Positions 1-10,074 of a stretch of DNA of 50,061 bases are shown here, in pieces; position 1 is the first letter of the stretch; the number at the start of each line of letters is the position of its first letter. The notes beneath the pieces were generated by a model. The model saw nothing but the letters and a program-made list of their open reading frames with translations, did no database searches and was not told the DNA's origin. The translations under genes were made by a program, and so were the position numbers. Source of the stretch: an uncultured Coriobacteriaceae bacterium. Lineage in GTDB: Bacteria; Actinomycetota; Coriobacteriia; Coriobacteriales; Eggerthellaceae. The stretch spans positions 1 to 50,061 of the forward strand of contig CACXMZ010000010.1 in the NCBI GenBank assembly GCA_902768975.1. The letters run 5' to 3'.

Positions 1-73
1 TTAATCCCTATTAATGTTGCTTATAAGTACTCCTTGGGGTTAGAGGTTTTACTCAGTTACAGAGGGGGTATTT

Positions 74-733
74 ATGGGTAAGCTTCTAAGTAGGTATCTA
101 TATTCTCGCCTTAGTTTGTATGCCCTTGTTCTTGCCCTCAATGTTTCACTTTTACTAAATCTAGCAACTATTGCGCTTGGTAGTCCCGCTTTGCCGCTTT
201 GGGCCCTAATTGCCTGCGCGATAGTATTTGTTCTTCTTTTGCCACTTACTGTTAGCTTGTTTGCACGCGAGTTGAGTTCTTTTACGCTAATCAATCCACC
301 TGAAAAGCTTGGTACTAGTATGTTTTTCAAGAAAGCAAGCCTAGGTGTTGGCTATGCTTTTCTGCTTCTTGTAGTTTTTTGTACGGTATGCGGTGCCGTT
401 GGCCTGGCGGTATCCCTTACCGCCTTGCCAACTTTAGGCATTCAGAGCGCTCGTGACATTATTATGCTTGCTGCGCAAGTCCTTGCTGTGCTTGCCATTC
501 CTATTCCTGTCATGCTTCTTGTTCGTTATGTGCTTATTCGCAGGCGTGAGCATCCTGTTGTGGCTCTTTCAAGCTATAAGGGCGTGGTGTGGCCGCTTTT
601 AGCATTTGGTTCTGCAATCTTTTTTGGTGTAGGCTGGCTTCTTGCTACTTTTCTTCCAACTGCACTTTCTGGGGTATTTTGGCTCCGTATGGCTTCTCTA
701 TTGCACGATTGTATGCGTGAGCTGCTCAAGTAG
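74..733 (+). CDS. multi-pass membrane protein of unknown function
   Basis: The product is 219 residues, almost entirely hydrophobic. About five membrane segments can be seen, near residues 12-38, 40-64, 88-116, 126-153 and 168-190, with short basic loops such as RRRE between the fourth and fifth. I do not recognise a family or catalytic motif. The ATG is chosen because an AGAGGGGG Shine-Dalgarno lies 6 bases upstream, and a possible -10 (TATAAG) is at 22-27. The 3' end overlaps or abuts the start of the giant Rhs gene, so the two are probably co-transcribed. The sequence does not say whether this protein helps export the toxin or has an unrelated membrane role. It is a confident gene of unknown function. 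Confidence 0.75.
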   Translation: MGKLLSRYLYSRLSLYALVLALNVSLLLNLATIALGSPALPLWALIACAIVFVLLLPLTVSLFARELSSFTLINPPEKLGTSMFFKKASLGVGYAFLLLVVFCTVCGAVGLAVSLTALPTLGIQSARDIIMLAAQVLAVLAIPIPVMLLVRYVLIRRREHPVVALSSYKGVVWPLLAFGSAIFFGVGWLLATFLPTALSGVFWLRMASLLHDCMRELLK

Positions 734-3700
734 TGATTGCGAGATCACGGCCGACCTTAAACTTGATATAGAACTTTTACAGAGGCGCTCGCACAAGGTG
801 GCAAATAGCGCAGTGGCCTGCTTGCTTAGCGCAGCTTTGGCAATTTGTATGGTAAGTACCGATTCCATTGCTTACGCAATTGAAGTAGCCGCGGAAGCAC
901 TTGAGCAAGCTGAGGCGCAAGCGGCGCAAAACCAAGAACAAAAGATTCAAGAGCAAGGACAGGAACAGGAAGAGGGATTATCAGATTCGGTTGATGATCC
1001 ACAACAAGATAGCGAGCCAATTGATAAAGATAAGGCTCAAGAGCAAGATATTAGCGAGCCCGAAGCTGACGGGACTTCTAATAAAGAGGCAGATGCTGAC
1101 AAGACTGAAGACGAAGCAGATAAACAAGAGCCCCCAGAGCCTGTAGAGCCTGAAGACTACTATGAAGTGGAAGAGCCTGAAGGCATACCTGTTGCTATAG
1201 AAGACGAAGCCACCATCTATCAAATTGACGAGACGCACTTTACTACCATCATTGGTGGGGTGGACACAGCCTATATTGATGAAGAGGGCACAATCCAAGA
1301 AATTGACAACACACTTGAGCCTTATCGCGACGGCTCTGAGATTGTCTATGAAAATGCATCAAATGCCTTTACTGCTCAAGTACCAGCGCTAATGGACGGC
1401 AAAACTCAGGGTATTACAATTTACACGCCTGATGGCTGGCCTATAGAGCTTATTCCTCTTGACGGTAACTTTGAAACGAGCGTAGCAAAAGAAAGCGCCA
1501 TACGCTTTACAGAAGTGCGCGAACATGTCGACTATCAATACACTCTTGTTGGTTCGCTTATTAAAGAAGATATTATTCTCACCGAGCCTGTTGAGCCCCA
1601 AGAATTCAAAACCTTGCTTAACTTACCTGATGGCCTTTTGGCGGCACTTGAAAATGGCATTATCTCCATTCGTGATACAGACAACAATGAAGTCATGGCG
1701 CTCGCTGCACCTCTTATGGAAGACGACGCTGGAAAACTCTCAGATGAAGTTGAGCTTAAACTTGAACAAACAAGTCAAGGCCCCGTAATTGCTATTGAGC
1801 CGAATTGGGATTGGGTTTTATCAGACGAGCGTGTCTATCCAATTCGTATTGACCCAACGGTCAATATTGCTTCTTCTGCAGTAAGGGTTGCTTGTGTTGA
1901 GCAAAGTTGGCCCGACCTTGTTATTGGTGAAAACGGTTATGCTTACGTGGGCTTTGATGATGGTGTTAAAAGTGGTACGGGGGACTTCAACTATGGTGTG
2001 GGACATGGTCGCTGTCGCATATTTGTAGCTATCAACTATGACTTTACCTATATTATGAGTGAGGCGCGTATTGACTCAGCCACGTTTTGGCTCTACCAGC
2101 GCCGTGCGTACTCAGAGGGTAGCACCGAACTTCAACTCTACCGCATTACCCAGTCGTGGAATTTCGACAACCTTTGCTGGAATACTCAGCATGCAGGTGG
2201 CGCCACCGAGTTCGTTGATTCACAAATGGCAAAGTCAAGTCCTGGCTGGGTTGGCTGGGATGTGCGTGATGTGGTGGTTAACTGGGTGGCCGGGGCTTAT
2301 GCTCAGTACGGCTTTTCCCTCTGGGCGAAAAATGAAGGCTGGGCACAAGCTGAAATCTTTGACAACCGTTTTGATACCCATCCGCCAGAGTTTCAAATTG
2401 ATTGGTCTATTCCAGACCCCGTAGATGAAAACTATTCGCTTAATGACACTAGCATTGAAGTGCGCCCCATGGTTGAGCGCAGCAAAAGTGGACTTACGGT
2501 GTTTGACGGTGCATTTTCAGATGGTCTGGCAACGCCTCGCGCAAATGTAGATTGGGAGCTCAAGCCAGGTGACAAAAGTGGTCAGGCATATGCTTCGCGT
2601 TCCTATAAATATCCTGATTCAACTGACTTTGAAGAAAAGTTTCCCAATTCAACAAAATATCGAGACAAGCTTTCTAACTGGCAATCTGGCATGGTGGTGG
2701 GTCTTGATAAAGACAAGATTTATCACTTTGAAGCGACGGCAAGTCTTGATGGGCAGGTGGGCAATACTGCCAAATCAGATACGTTTTTGGTTTACACCGT
2801 AAAAGCAACTGATACGCTTCCTTCTGTAGCAAGCTACTATGGTGTGCCCTTAAAGACTATTGCCAAAGACAATAAAGTACAGGATATGCTCATTGTTAAT
2901 GGCGAAACTTTATTTGTAAGAAACCCCAAGACAAGCAAAGCTTATTCCCCTAAGAATCTTTCAACTGACCAAAAGAAACAAATTGACTCAGCGCTTATTG
3001 GCCGAGGTCTTCACTGTGAATATGGCTTCGAGCCTGTCAATATGAACACAGGTAACTTTGTACTTGAAGCAGTAGATGCCACCATTCCTGAAACTGAAGG
3101 TAGCTTTGACTTAAGTCGTACCTATAACTCTAAGGCGGTAGCCTCACCTTCTGCTTTTGGACGTGGCTGGTCATTTGCATGGGGGGATAGCCTTTCAAAA
3201 ACTGAAGACGGGCAGTATGTCTATGCGGCATCTGATGGCAAAGTCTTATTCTTTGAAGCGCAAGGTGACAGTTTTTCTTGTGCGCTTAACCCAGACCTTG
3301 AACTAAAGGTCATTAAGAAAAAAGATAAGCCAGACACTTACGTCATTGAATCGCGTGATGGTAGTGCTATGGCTTTTAATGCCTGGGGACTTCTTGAGTC
3401 AACTACTTCACCTCTAGGGCTTAAAACTACTATCAAGCGCAATGAAGAGATGCAGGTAGAAAGTGTTAGCTCTCCTAATGGTTATAGCTACTCATTTGAA
3501 TACGGTGATTTTGGGCTTATTAAGCAAGCAACACTTCCTGACGGCACAACGCTTAAGTATGCCTACGACGATGACGCAAACCTTGTATCAGTAACAGATC
3601 AGTGTGGTGGCGTGGTGACGTATACCTATGACGGGGCTGGTCTGATGAAGGCGTGGTACGACGCTGATGGCAACCTCGTCTGTGAAAACACCTATGACAA

Positions 3701-6700
3701 AGACGGGCGCGTTACTGCCCAACTTGATGGTAACGGGGGAGTATCGAGCCTTAGCTATTCAGAGGGTCAAACACAAGCAACGGATGCCAATGGCAATACG
3801 ACTGTCTATACCTATGACAGTCTTATGCGCACTACAAGCATTACCTATCCTGATGGCTATGTGGCCACAAAAGCATATGATGGCAACTCTAACTTAATCG
3901 AAGATGACGGCTGGACCTATACGTATGACGAACGTGGTAATTGCACAAGCAAAACGTCCCCTGATGGTATCAGCACTACTTATTCTTTTGATGACAAGAA
4001 TCGTATTTTGCAAACTGTCTATGCCGATGGTGAAGTAGTTGCCAATACGTACAACGATGCTGGCGACTTAATTGAAGTAGCAAGTTCAACAGGGGCTCGC
4101 ACTTCTTATTCTTATGACAACATGCACCGCAAAACGAGTGAAGTAGACGTTGATGGTGTGAGCTTAAGTTATACCTATACAGGCTCCCAGGTGGCAAGCA
4201 TGACAGATGCGCTTGGCAATACCGCGAGCTTTAGCTATGACCAGATGGCGCGCAACACCTCAGCTACCGACGGGGCTGGCAATACAACGTCAATTACCTA
4301 TGATGCCTGTGGTCGTATTGTTGCTGAAACTGATGGCGCAGGAGCTACCACAAGTTATGCGCTTACCAAGGCAGGTCTCGTGTCTGCCATTACTGACGCT
4401 AACGGCAACACTACGTCTTTTGGCTATGATGCCATGTATAACGTCACGTCTATGACAGACGCTGCGGGCAATAGCTCCTCAATCACCTATGATGCGCTCA
4501 AAAACGCACTAAGCGTTAGTTCGGCAACAGGTGCGCAACTAAGTTACGCCTATGATGCGCGCAGTAACCTTATCTCTATAGTTGATGCTAACGGCAATGA
4601 AACCGTGCGCACCTACGATGCCCACGGCAATGTAACAAGTGTGACCTATGCCAATGGCGCTACGCAAAGTATTGCCTATGACGCAACCTTCTTTAAGCCC
4701 ACTAGCACAACCGATGTTTTGGGCAACGAGCAAACCTATGTCTATGACGCACGCGGGAATCTTACCTCTACTACCTTGCCCAACGGCGCAACTATTCAAT
4801 ATACAATTAACCCAGGCTCTCAACTTGCAGCTACGACAGATGCACGTGGTACCACAACAAATTATGCCTACACTACAGCAGGCCGTGTCAGTGAAATAGA
4901 CGTCGCTGGCAGGGCAGCGTCTATTGCCTACGATGCTTCAGGAAACATTGCAAGTATTACTAATGAACTTGGTCTTGTTACAAGCTTTACTTACGATGGC
5001 GCTGGACGCATGCTGAGCATGACCGATTCTGAGGGGCGCACGACAAGCTATGCCTATGATGGCGCAGGCCGCCTTATCTCAGAAACCGATGGTGAGGGTA
5101 ACACGACGACATATACCTATGATGGGCTAGGAAACCTCACTAGCACAACCGATGCTAATGGCAATACGACTACCTATGTTTACGACGTACTTGCTCAGCT
5201 TATTTCCCAAGTAGATGCCTTAGGTGGCACACAAAGCTTTAGCTATGACGCTGGTGGCAACCTCATTAGTGCCACTGATGAGCGTGGCAATACTACAAGT
5301 TATACCTATGACTTAGTTGGCAATCGCTTGAGCGAAACTGATGCTGCAGCAAGCACCTGGAGCTATACCTATGATGCTATTGGAAATGTGGTGGGCACCA
5401 CACTTCCTACGGGGGAAGTCGAGACTGCCACTTATGACGCTGCGGGCAATATGCTTACGCTTACCGATGCCGCAGGTCTCTCCTTTGAGATGACCTATGA
5501 CGAGTTGGGCAACCTTACTTCAATTACAGATTCGTATGGAGCGCATGAAACCTATACCTACGATGAAGTTGGCAACGTAATAGCTGAAACTGACTCGCTC
5601 GGTAGACAGGCAAGCTATACCTATGACGCGTGGGGCCAGCTTATAGAAGAAACAGGTCTTGATGGTGCAACGACTTCCTATGAATACGACGCAGCCGGAA
5701 ACCTCTTGTCCACAACTGACGCGCTTGGCGCCAAAACCAGTTATACCTATGACGGCTCTAAGAACGTTGTAAGCGTAACTGATGCGCTAGGAGCTAGCAC
5801 ACTGTATGAATACGACAAGGCAAATCGCTTAACGAAAGAAACCAATGCGCTTGATGCAAGTATTACCTATGGCTATGACCCGGCAGGAAACATTGTTGGT
5901 CTCACTGACGAAGATGGCTATGAGTGGGCCTATGCATTTGACGCATTAAACCGCCTTGTCCAAGAAACAAATCCCTTGGGTAATGCAACGGCGCTTACCT
6001 ATGATGCCACTTCAAACATTACCTCAATTACTCGTCCTGAAGGTGATGTGTCAAGTTACACCTACGATGCACTGGGCCGTCTCATAAGCACAACCGATGG
6101 CACAGGAGCTACGTGGTTAGCAAGCTATGACGCTTATTCAAATGTAGTAACATCAACTGATCCTTTAGGTGCTACCACCACTAATACCTACGACTTGCAC
6201 GGAGCACTTTTAAGCTCCACAGATGCGCTCGGAAATGCTACCACCTACACGGTGGATGCCCATGGCAATACGACTTCGCTTACACGTGCAAATGACTCAA
6301 GTTATACCTATGCTTATGACGTAGCTGACCGCCTGACAAGCTTAGAGACTCCTTTAGGTTATATTCGCAGCCTTGAGTATGACGCGGCAGGCAATGTTGT
6401 CAAAGAATCAGATAACTTAGGGCGCCTGCAAACCTATACGAGTGATGCGCTTCATAACTTAACTCAAGTAACTGATGCCAAGGGTGGCGCGTCCACTTAC
6501 ACCTATGACCTTTTAAGTCAGCTTACGAGCACAACTGACGCTCTTGGCAATAAGACTAGTGTGACGTATGACCCGCTAGGCCGCATTACCGCTATCCGGG
6601 ATGCTCAAGAGGGTAATACTTCTATCCAATACGACAACCGTGGCAACATCCTTCGGCAAATCACTCCTGAAGGTCGCTTTACTACGTATTCTTACGATGG

Positions 6701-9700
6701 GGTAGGAAATGCCATAAGTGCCTCTGATGGCTTAGGTAACACCTATAACTATAGCTATGACAAAAACTCTCGATTAACCGAAGTAACTGACCCGTTAGAG
6801 CATGTGCAAGCAAAGCTTGTTTATGATGCTACAGATAACATTACAAGCGTCACTGATGCATTAGGCCATGCAACAAGCTATACCTATGATGGGCTAGGAA
6901 ACACCACAAGCATTACTGATGCTTCAGGGCATACTACCACCTATACCTATGACGTGCTTGGCCAGCTCACAAAGGCGGAGCTTCCCAGTGGAGCTGCTAG
7001 TACTTATACCTATGACGTGGTGGGAAACCTCACTTCTGTAACTGATGCACTGGGCAACACTACAAGCTATGCCTATGATGCAGAAGACAACCCCATCTCA
7101 AAGACAAGCCCTGCGGGTGCTATCGAACAAATTGAATATGACCTTGCAAGCCGCGTGAGCACCATTACCGATGCAGCTGGCAACGCCACCCGCTACTCAT
7201 ACGATGAGCTCAACGAAGTGGTTGAGAAATCCTATGCAGGGCCTACAACTGATGAGCCGGTACTCTACACCTATGATGCACTCTCACAAATGACAGGACG
7301 CGCTGATGCAACAGGTAAGGCAACACGCACCTACGATGAGCTTGGGCGCACCATAGAAGAGACAGATGGGGCAGGCAATACCTTAAGCTATGCCTACGAT
7401 GCTGATGGCAATCTTTCCAAGGTAAGCTACCCCGATGGGGAAGTGGCAAGCTACACCTACGATAAGGCAGGAAATCTCACAGAAGTTAAAGCATCAGATG
7501 GTACCTACACCTATGAATATGATGCTGCCACCAACCCCATCAAGCTTACCCGCCCTGATGGCTCAACGACAACCTACGCTTATGATGATGCCAACCAAAT
7601 AACTAAGCTTGTCAACACTGATGCAGCTGGCAAAATCATATCAAGTTATGCCTACACCTACGATGAAGTAGGCGACATTGTCAAAGAAGACATTCAAGAA
7701 ACAGATACACAAGGCAAACTTACCAAAGCAAAGCGTACCTATACCTATGACGATGACAGTCGCCTTATTAGCTTTACCGAAGAAGGGGATGCGGGCAAGC
7801 TTTCTCGCGCTTACGAATATGATGATGTTGGCAACCGCACTCGCGAAATCCGTGAAGATGATACGGGCAAAGACATAATCACCTATGCCTATAACGACGA
7901 CAATATACTCATTGAGGCTAAGAGTACGGTAGGCGGCACCACAACCTATGCTTATGACGATGCCGGCAAACTCACTTCAAAGCAAGTAGATGGCCAAGAA
8001 GAGATCACTTATGAGTATGGTGTCGAAGAGCGCCTTGTTGCTGTTAAAGAAGGTGGGCGTCTGGTAATGGCTGCCACCTACGATGGTGACTCTAATCGTG
8101 TCTTTCAGATGAGTAGACATCGCACCATCACAGTTGACCCAGAGACCAAGTCCCTTCCCAAGACAGCAGATACACCTACTCTTATTACTTTTGCTATTGC
8201 CATGGGCGCTGTTTCTGCCTTAGGCTTGGGAAGCCCTGCTGCAGTGGCTTCTGGCGCTAATGCGGTAGCAGCTCTTTTCTTCCCGCTTGGCCCGACTGAT
8301 TCAAGTTTTCCTGTATCTGATAAGGACGTAAAGACATATGCCAACTCAGCTCTTCGCAATGGCTGGGGCACTATACCGCTTTCTCGCATTCATGTAGAAA
8401 CCGACTTTGAGTCTATTGCTTATGTCAACTCAAGTCTAGGCGAAGTCACACAGGTCTTTGCCCAATCTAGTAGCTATACAGGGGCTTCTAACCACCTATA
8501 TGGGCTAAGTCGTCTTGCAAGCATTAATAGTGGCACGTCCACCTATCACCTACTTGATGGTCGTGGTTCAACGACGGCTGCTATCCAGGGCACAAGTGTT
8601 ACTGCCAACTATTCTTGGGGGGCATATGGTGAGCTTCTTCGTGGTACGTATACCGAGTCGCCCTTCTATGGATATGATTCAGAAGACTATAGCCCCGCCA
8701 CCGGCACTCTCTACCTGCGTGCTCGCTATCTTAATATGACAGAAGGCTCATTTGGGGTGGAAGACTCCTATCTCGGCGACACCTTTACACCCCAATCCTT
8801 AAACCTTTATGCCTATGCATATGGCAACCCTGTCAGTTATGTGGACCCCACAGGACATTGGGGCCAGTGGTTTAGCAATGTGGTAAGTGGCGTTAAGTCC
8901 TTTGCCTCAAATGTTGTCTCGTCAGTTAAAAGCTTTGCGACAAGTGTCTACAACACGGCAAGATCTGTCGCATCATCTGCCTATACGGCTGTGAAAAATA
9001 CTTACAACGCGGTTAAGAGCTGGGCTACCTCAACGGTTAGCTCATTTACGAATTCATACCGAGCTACTACTGTGCGGGCAGCATCAACCTATATCTCTTC
9101 GCAGCAATCCTATGCTTCGTCGGGCGGTTCATATTCTTATAATCCTGTATCGGCTGCGCAAGCAGGTATCTATAGCTTGTTTACTCCAGTTGCGGCTAAA
9201 GCCCTTAACTTTACGGTTGGCTTTGCGCAAAAGATTTATGAGAGTTGTTGTGTTGGCAAGCAATACCTCAAAGACCATGCCGAAGAAGCAAAGACCATTG
9301 CTCATACTGCGCTTGATGTTGTAAGTATGGTCCCTCTTGTAGGAACTGTTGCAAGTGGCATTAATGCAGTGTGGTATGCCGCAGAAGGCGACTATGCCAA
9401 CGCAGGTCTTTCAGCTGTATCTATGATTCCAGGCGTTGGTACAGCAGTTAAGGGTGGCACACTGGCAGTGAAAGCTACGAGTGCTGCTATGAAGCTCGCA
9501 CCTACCGCTGCCAAAGCCATTTCAGGACTTGTTAAAGCTGCTCCTAAAGTTACTTCTGGCATTTCAGAGGCTATTTCAAATACCGTTTCTGTTGTTTCAG
9601 GTGTGAAGAGGGTCGGCAATGCCGCAAAAACTATTTCACCTTCAGTAAATCAAGCAACGCAGTCCATTAAGAAGAAAAGCATTACCGAGAAGCGAATTGA

Positions 9701-10043
9701 AATACTGGCTCAAAATAGGGCGAGAGGTAGGGCATATGAAATCGAGAAGTTTAGTGACTTAAGGAGCCGCATCGCCAATGCCGAAGAGCAGATTACTCTT
9801 GTAACCCCTTCAGGCGGTAGAGTAAGAGTTGATGGTATTGCTCAAAAAGCAGACGGGACTATCGTTATCGAAGAATATAAATCCTCGCCAACAGCATCTT
9901 TGTCAAAAAATCAGGAGAGGGTTTTTGAACAGATTCGTATAGAAGGCGCACGAGTTGTTGGAAAAGGGAAAGGTGATATCTTTACAGAGGGTTTTGAGAT
10001 TCCTCCTGGAATAAAAGTCAGAGAGATAAGACCAGGTAGTTAA
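717..10043 (+). CDS. giant secreted WapA/Rhs-type polymorphic toxin
   Basis: A protein of about 3,100 residues. Order by nucleotide position: signal-peptide-like segment (hydrophobic core near 805-875), Glu/Gln-rich low-complexity stretch (895-1200), WapA-like N-terminal region with a DNRLRE-like module (about 1860-2405), LysM-like module (about 2790-2925), DUF6531-like start of the Rhs shell (about 3010-3290), YD repeats (3481-8115), LPKTA followed by a hydrophobic stretch (8154-8230), Rhs core ending in YVDPTGH near 8860, then a variable tip. The last ~120 residues have VDG...EEYK, the D...ExK arrangement of PD-(D/E)xK nucleases, so a DNase tip is likely. Family knowledge: WapA-like proteins are Sec-exported and deliver C-terminal toxins to neighbouring cells. 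The start is uncertain. GTG717 keeps basic residues (RRSHK) before the hydrophobic core, while GTG798 has a better Shine-Dalgarno (AGAGG). A TTG at 642 is open but unlikely. Immunity-like genes follow directly. Confidence 0.9.
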   Translation: MSCSSSDCEITADLKLDIELLQRRSHKVANSAVACLLSAALAICMVSTDSIAYAIEVAAEALEQAEAQAAQNQEQKIQEQGQEQEEGLSDSVDDPQQDSEPIDKDKAQEQDISEPEADGTSNKEADADKTEDEADKQEPPEPVEPEDYYEVEEPEGIPVAIEDEATIYQIDETHFTTIIGGVDTAYIDEEGTIQEIDNTLEPYRDGSEIVYENASNAFTAQVPALMDGKTQGITIYTPDGWPIELIPLDGNFETSVAKESAIRFTEVREHVDYQYTLVGSLIKEDIILTEPVEPQEFKTLLNLPDGLLAALENGIISIRDTDNNEVMALAAPLMEDDAGKLSDEVELKLEQTSQGPVIAIEPNWDWVLSDERVYPIRIDPTVNIASSAVRVACVEQSWPDLVIGENGYAYVGFDDGVKSGTGDFNYGVGHGRCRIFVAINYDFTYIMSEARIDSATFWLYQRRAYSEGSTELQLYRITQSWNFDNLCWNTQHAGGATEFVDSQMAKSSPGWVGWDVRDVVVNWVAGAYAQYGFSLWAKNEGWAQAEIFDNRFDTHPPEFQIDWSIPDPVDENYSLNDTSIEVRPMVERSKSGLTVFDGAFSDGLATPRANVDWELKPGDKSGQAYASRSYKYPDSTDFEEKFPNSTKYRDKLSNWQSGMVVGLDKDKIYHFEATASLDGQVGNTAKSDTFLVYTVKATDTLPSVASYYGVPLKTIAKDNKVQDMLIVNGETLFVRNPKTSKAYSPKNLSTDQKKQIDSALIGRGLHCEYGFEPVNMNTGNFVLEAVDATIPETEGSFDLSRTYNSKAVASPSAFGRGWSFAWGDSLSKTEDGQYVYAASDGKVLFFEAQGDSFSCALNPDLELKVIKKKDKPDTYVIESRDGSAMAFNAWGLLESTTSPLGLKTTIKRNEEMQVESVSSPNGYSYSFEYGDFGLIKQATLPDGTTLKYAYDDDANLVSVTDQCGGVVTYTYDGAGLMKAWYDADGNLVCENTYDKDGRVTAQLDGNGGVSSLSYSEGQTQATDANGNTTVYTYDSLMRTTSITYPDGYVATKAYDGNSNLIEDDGWTYTYDERGNCTSKTSPDGISTTYSFDDKNRILQTVYADGEVVANTYNDAGDLIEVASSTGARTSYSYDNMHRKTSEVDVDGVSLSYTYTGSQVASMTDALGNTASFSYDQMARNTSATDGAGNTTSITYDACGRIVAETDGAGATTSYALTKAGLVSAITDANGNTTSFGYDAMYNVTSMTDAAGNSSSITYDALKNALSVSSATGAQLSYAYDARSNLISIVDANGNETVRTYDAHGNVTSVTYANGATQSIAYDATFFKPTSTTDVLGNEQTYVYDARGNLTSTTLPNGATIQYTINPGSQLAATTDARGTTTNYAYTTAGRVSEIDVAGRAASIAYDASGNIASITNELGLVTSFTYDGAGRMLSMTDSEGRTTSYAYDGAGRLISETDGEGNTTTYTYDGLGNLTSTTDANGNTTTYVYDVLAQLISQVDALGGTQSFSYDAGGNLISATDERGNTTSYTYDLVGNRLSETDAAASTWSYTYDAIGNVVGTTLPTGEVETATYDAAGNMLTLTDAAGLSFEMTYDELGNLTSITDSYGAHETYTYDEVGNVIAETDSLGRQASYTYDAWGQLIEETGLDGATTSYEYDAAGNLLSTTDALGAKTSYTYDGSKNVVSVTDALGASTLYEYDKANRLTKETNALDASITYGYDPAGNIVGLTDEDGYEWAYAFDALNRLVQETNPLGNATALTYDATSNITSITRPEGDVSSYTYDALGRLISTTDGTGATWLASYDAYSNVVTSTDPLGATTTNTYDLHGALLSSTDALGNATTYTVDAHGNTTSLTRANDSSYTYAYDVADRLTSLETPLGYIRSLEYDAAGNVVKESDNLGRLQTYTSDALHNLTQVTDAKGGASTYTYDLLSQLTSTTDALGNKTSVTYDPLGRITAIRDAQEGNTSIQYDNRGNILRQITPEGRFTTYSYDGVGNAISASDGLGNTYNYSYDKNSRLTEVTDPLEHVQAKLVYDATDNITSVTDALGHATSYTYDGLGNTTSITDASGHTTTYTYDVLGQLTKAELPSGAASTYTYDVVGNLTSVTDALGNTTSYAYDAEDNPISKTSPAGAIEQIEYDLASRVSTITDAAGNATRYSYDELNEVVEKSYAGPTTDEPVLYTYDALSQMTGRADATGKATRTYDELGRTIEETDGAGNTLSYAYDADGNLSKVSYPDGEVASYTYDKAGNLTEVKASDGTYTYEYDAATNPIKLTRPDGSTTTYAYDDANQITKLVNTDAAGKIISSYAYTYDEVGDIVKEDIQETDTQGKLTKAKRTYTYDDDSRLISFTEEGDAGKLSRAYEYDDVGNRTREIREDDTGKDIITYAYNDDNILIEAKSTVGGTTTYAYDDAGKLTSKQVDGQEEITYEYGVEERLVAVKEGGRLVMAATYDGDSNRVFQMSRHRTITVDPETKSLPKTADTPTLITFAIAMGAVSALGLGSPAAVASGANAVAALFFPLGPTDSSFPVSDKDVKTYANSALRNGWGTIPLSRIHVETDFESIAYVNSSLGEVTQVFAQSSSYTGASNHLYGLSRLASINSGTSTYHLLDGRGSTTAAIQGTSVTANYSWGAYGELLRGTYTESPFYGYDSEDYSPATGTLYLRARYLNMTEGSFGVEDSYLGDTFTPQSLNLYAYAYGNPVSYVDPTGHWGQWFSNVVSGVKSFASNVVSSVKSFATSVYNTARSVASSAYTAVKNTYNAVKSWATSTVSSFTNSYRATTVRAASTYISSQQSYASSGGSYSYNPVSAAQAGIYSLFTPVAAKALNFTVGFAQKIYESCCVGKQYLKDHAEEAKTIAHTALDVVSMVPLVGTVASGINAVWYAAEGDYANAGLSAVSMIPGVGTAVKGGTLAVKATSAAMKLAPTAAKAISGLVKAAPKVTSGISEAISNTVSVVSGVKRVGNAAKTISPSVNQATQSIKKKSITEKRIEILAQNRARGRAYEIEKFSDLRSRIANAEEQITLVTPSGGRVRVDGIAQKADGTIVIEEYKSSPTASLSKNQERVFEQIRIEGARVVGKGKGDIFTEGFEIPPGIKVREIRPGS
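3481..8115 (+). repeat. tandem YD (Rhs) repeats inside the toxin gene
   Basis: This coding stretch consists of back-to-back units of about 20-21 codons built around a Tyr-Thr-Tyr-Asp core (TACCTATGAC-like at DNA level) followed by Gly-Asn-Leu/Val and Thr-Asp-Ala. Length divided by period gives roughly seventy units. YD repeats form the beta-strand shell of Rhs/Tc cages that encloses the toxic tip. Neighbouring units share short near-identical DNA runs, so recombination between them and assembly collapse are both plausible. Confidence 0.9.
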
Positions 10044-10074
10044 TGTGCTCTAGAAAGAGTTTAGGGAGTTTTGG

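Noticed and set aside
642-716. TTG-started N-terminal extension of the Rhs frame
   Set aside because: It overlaps the upstream membrane protein gene, lacks a ribosome site, and puts hydrophobic residues before the real signal peptide.
3481-8115. Regularly repeated ~60-bp DNA, superficially CRISPR-like
   Set aside because: The repeats are in-frame protein-coding YD repeats with no constant repeat/variable spacer pattern and no cas genes.
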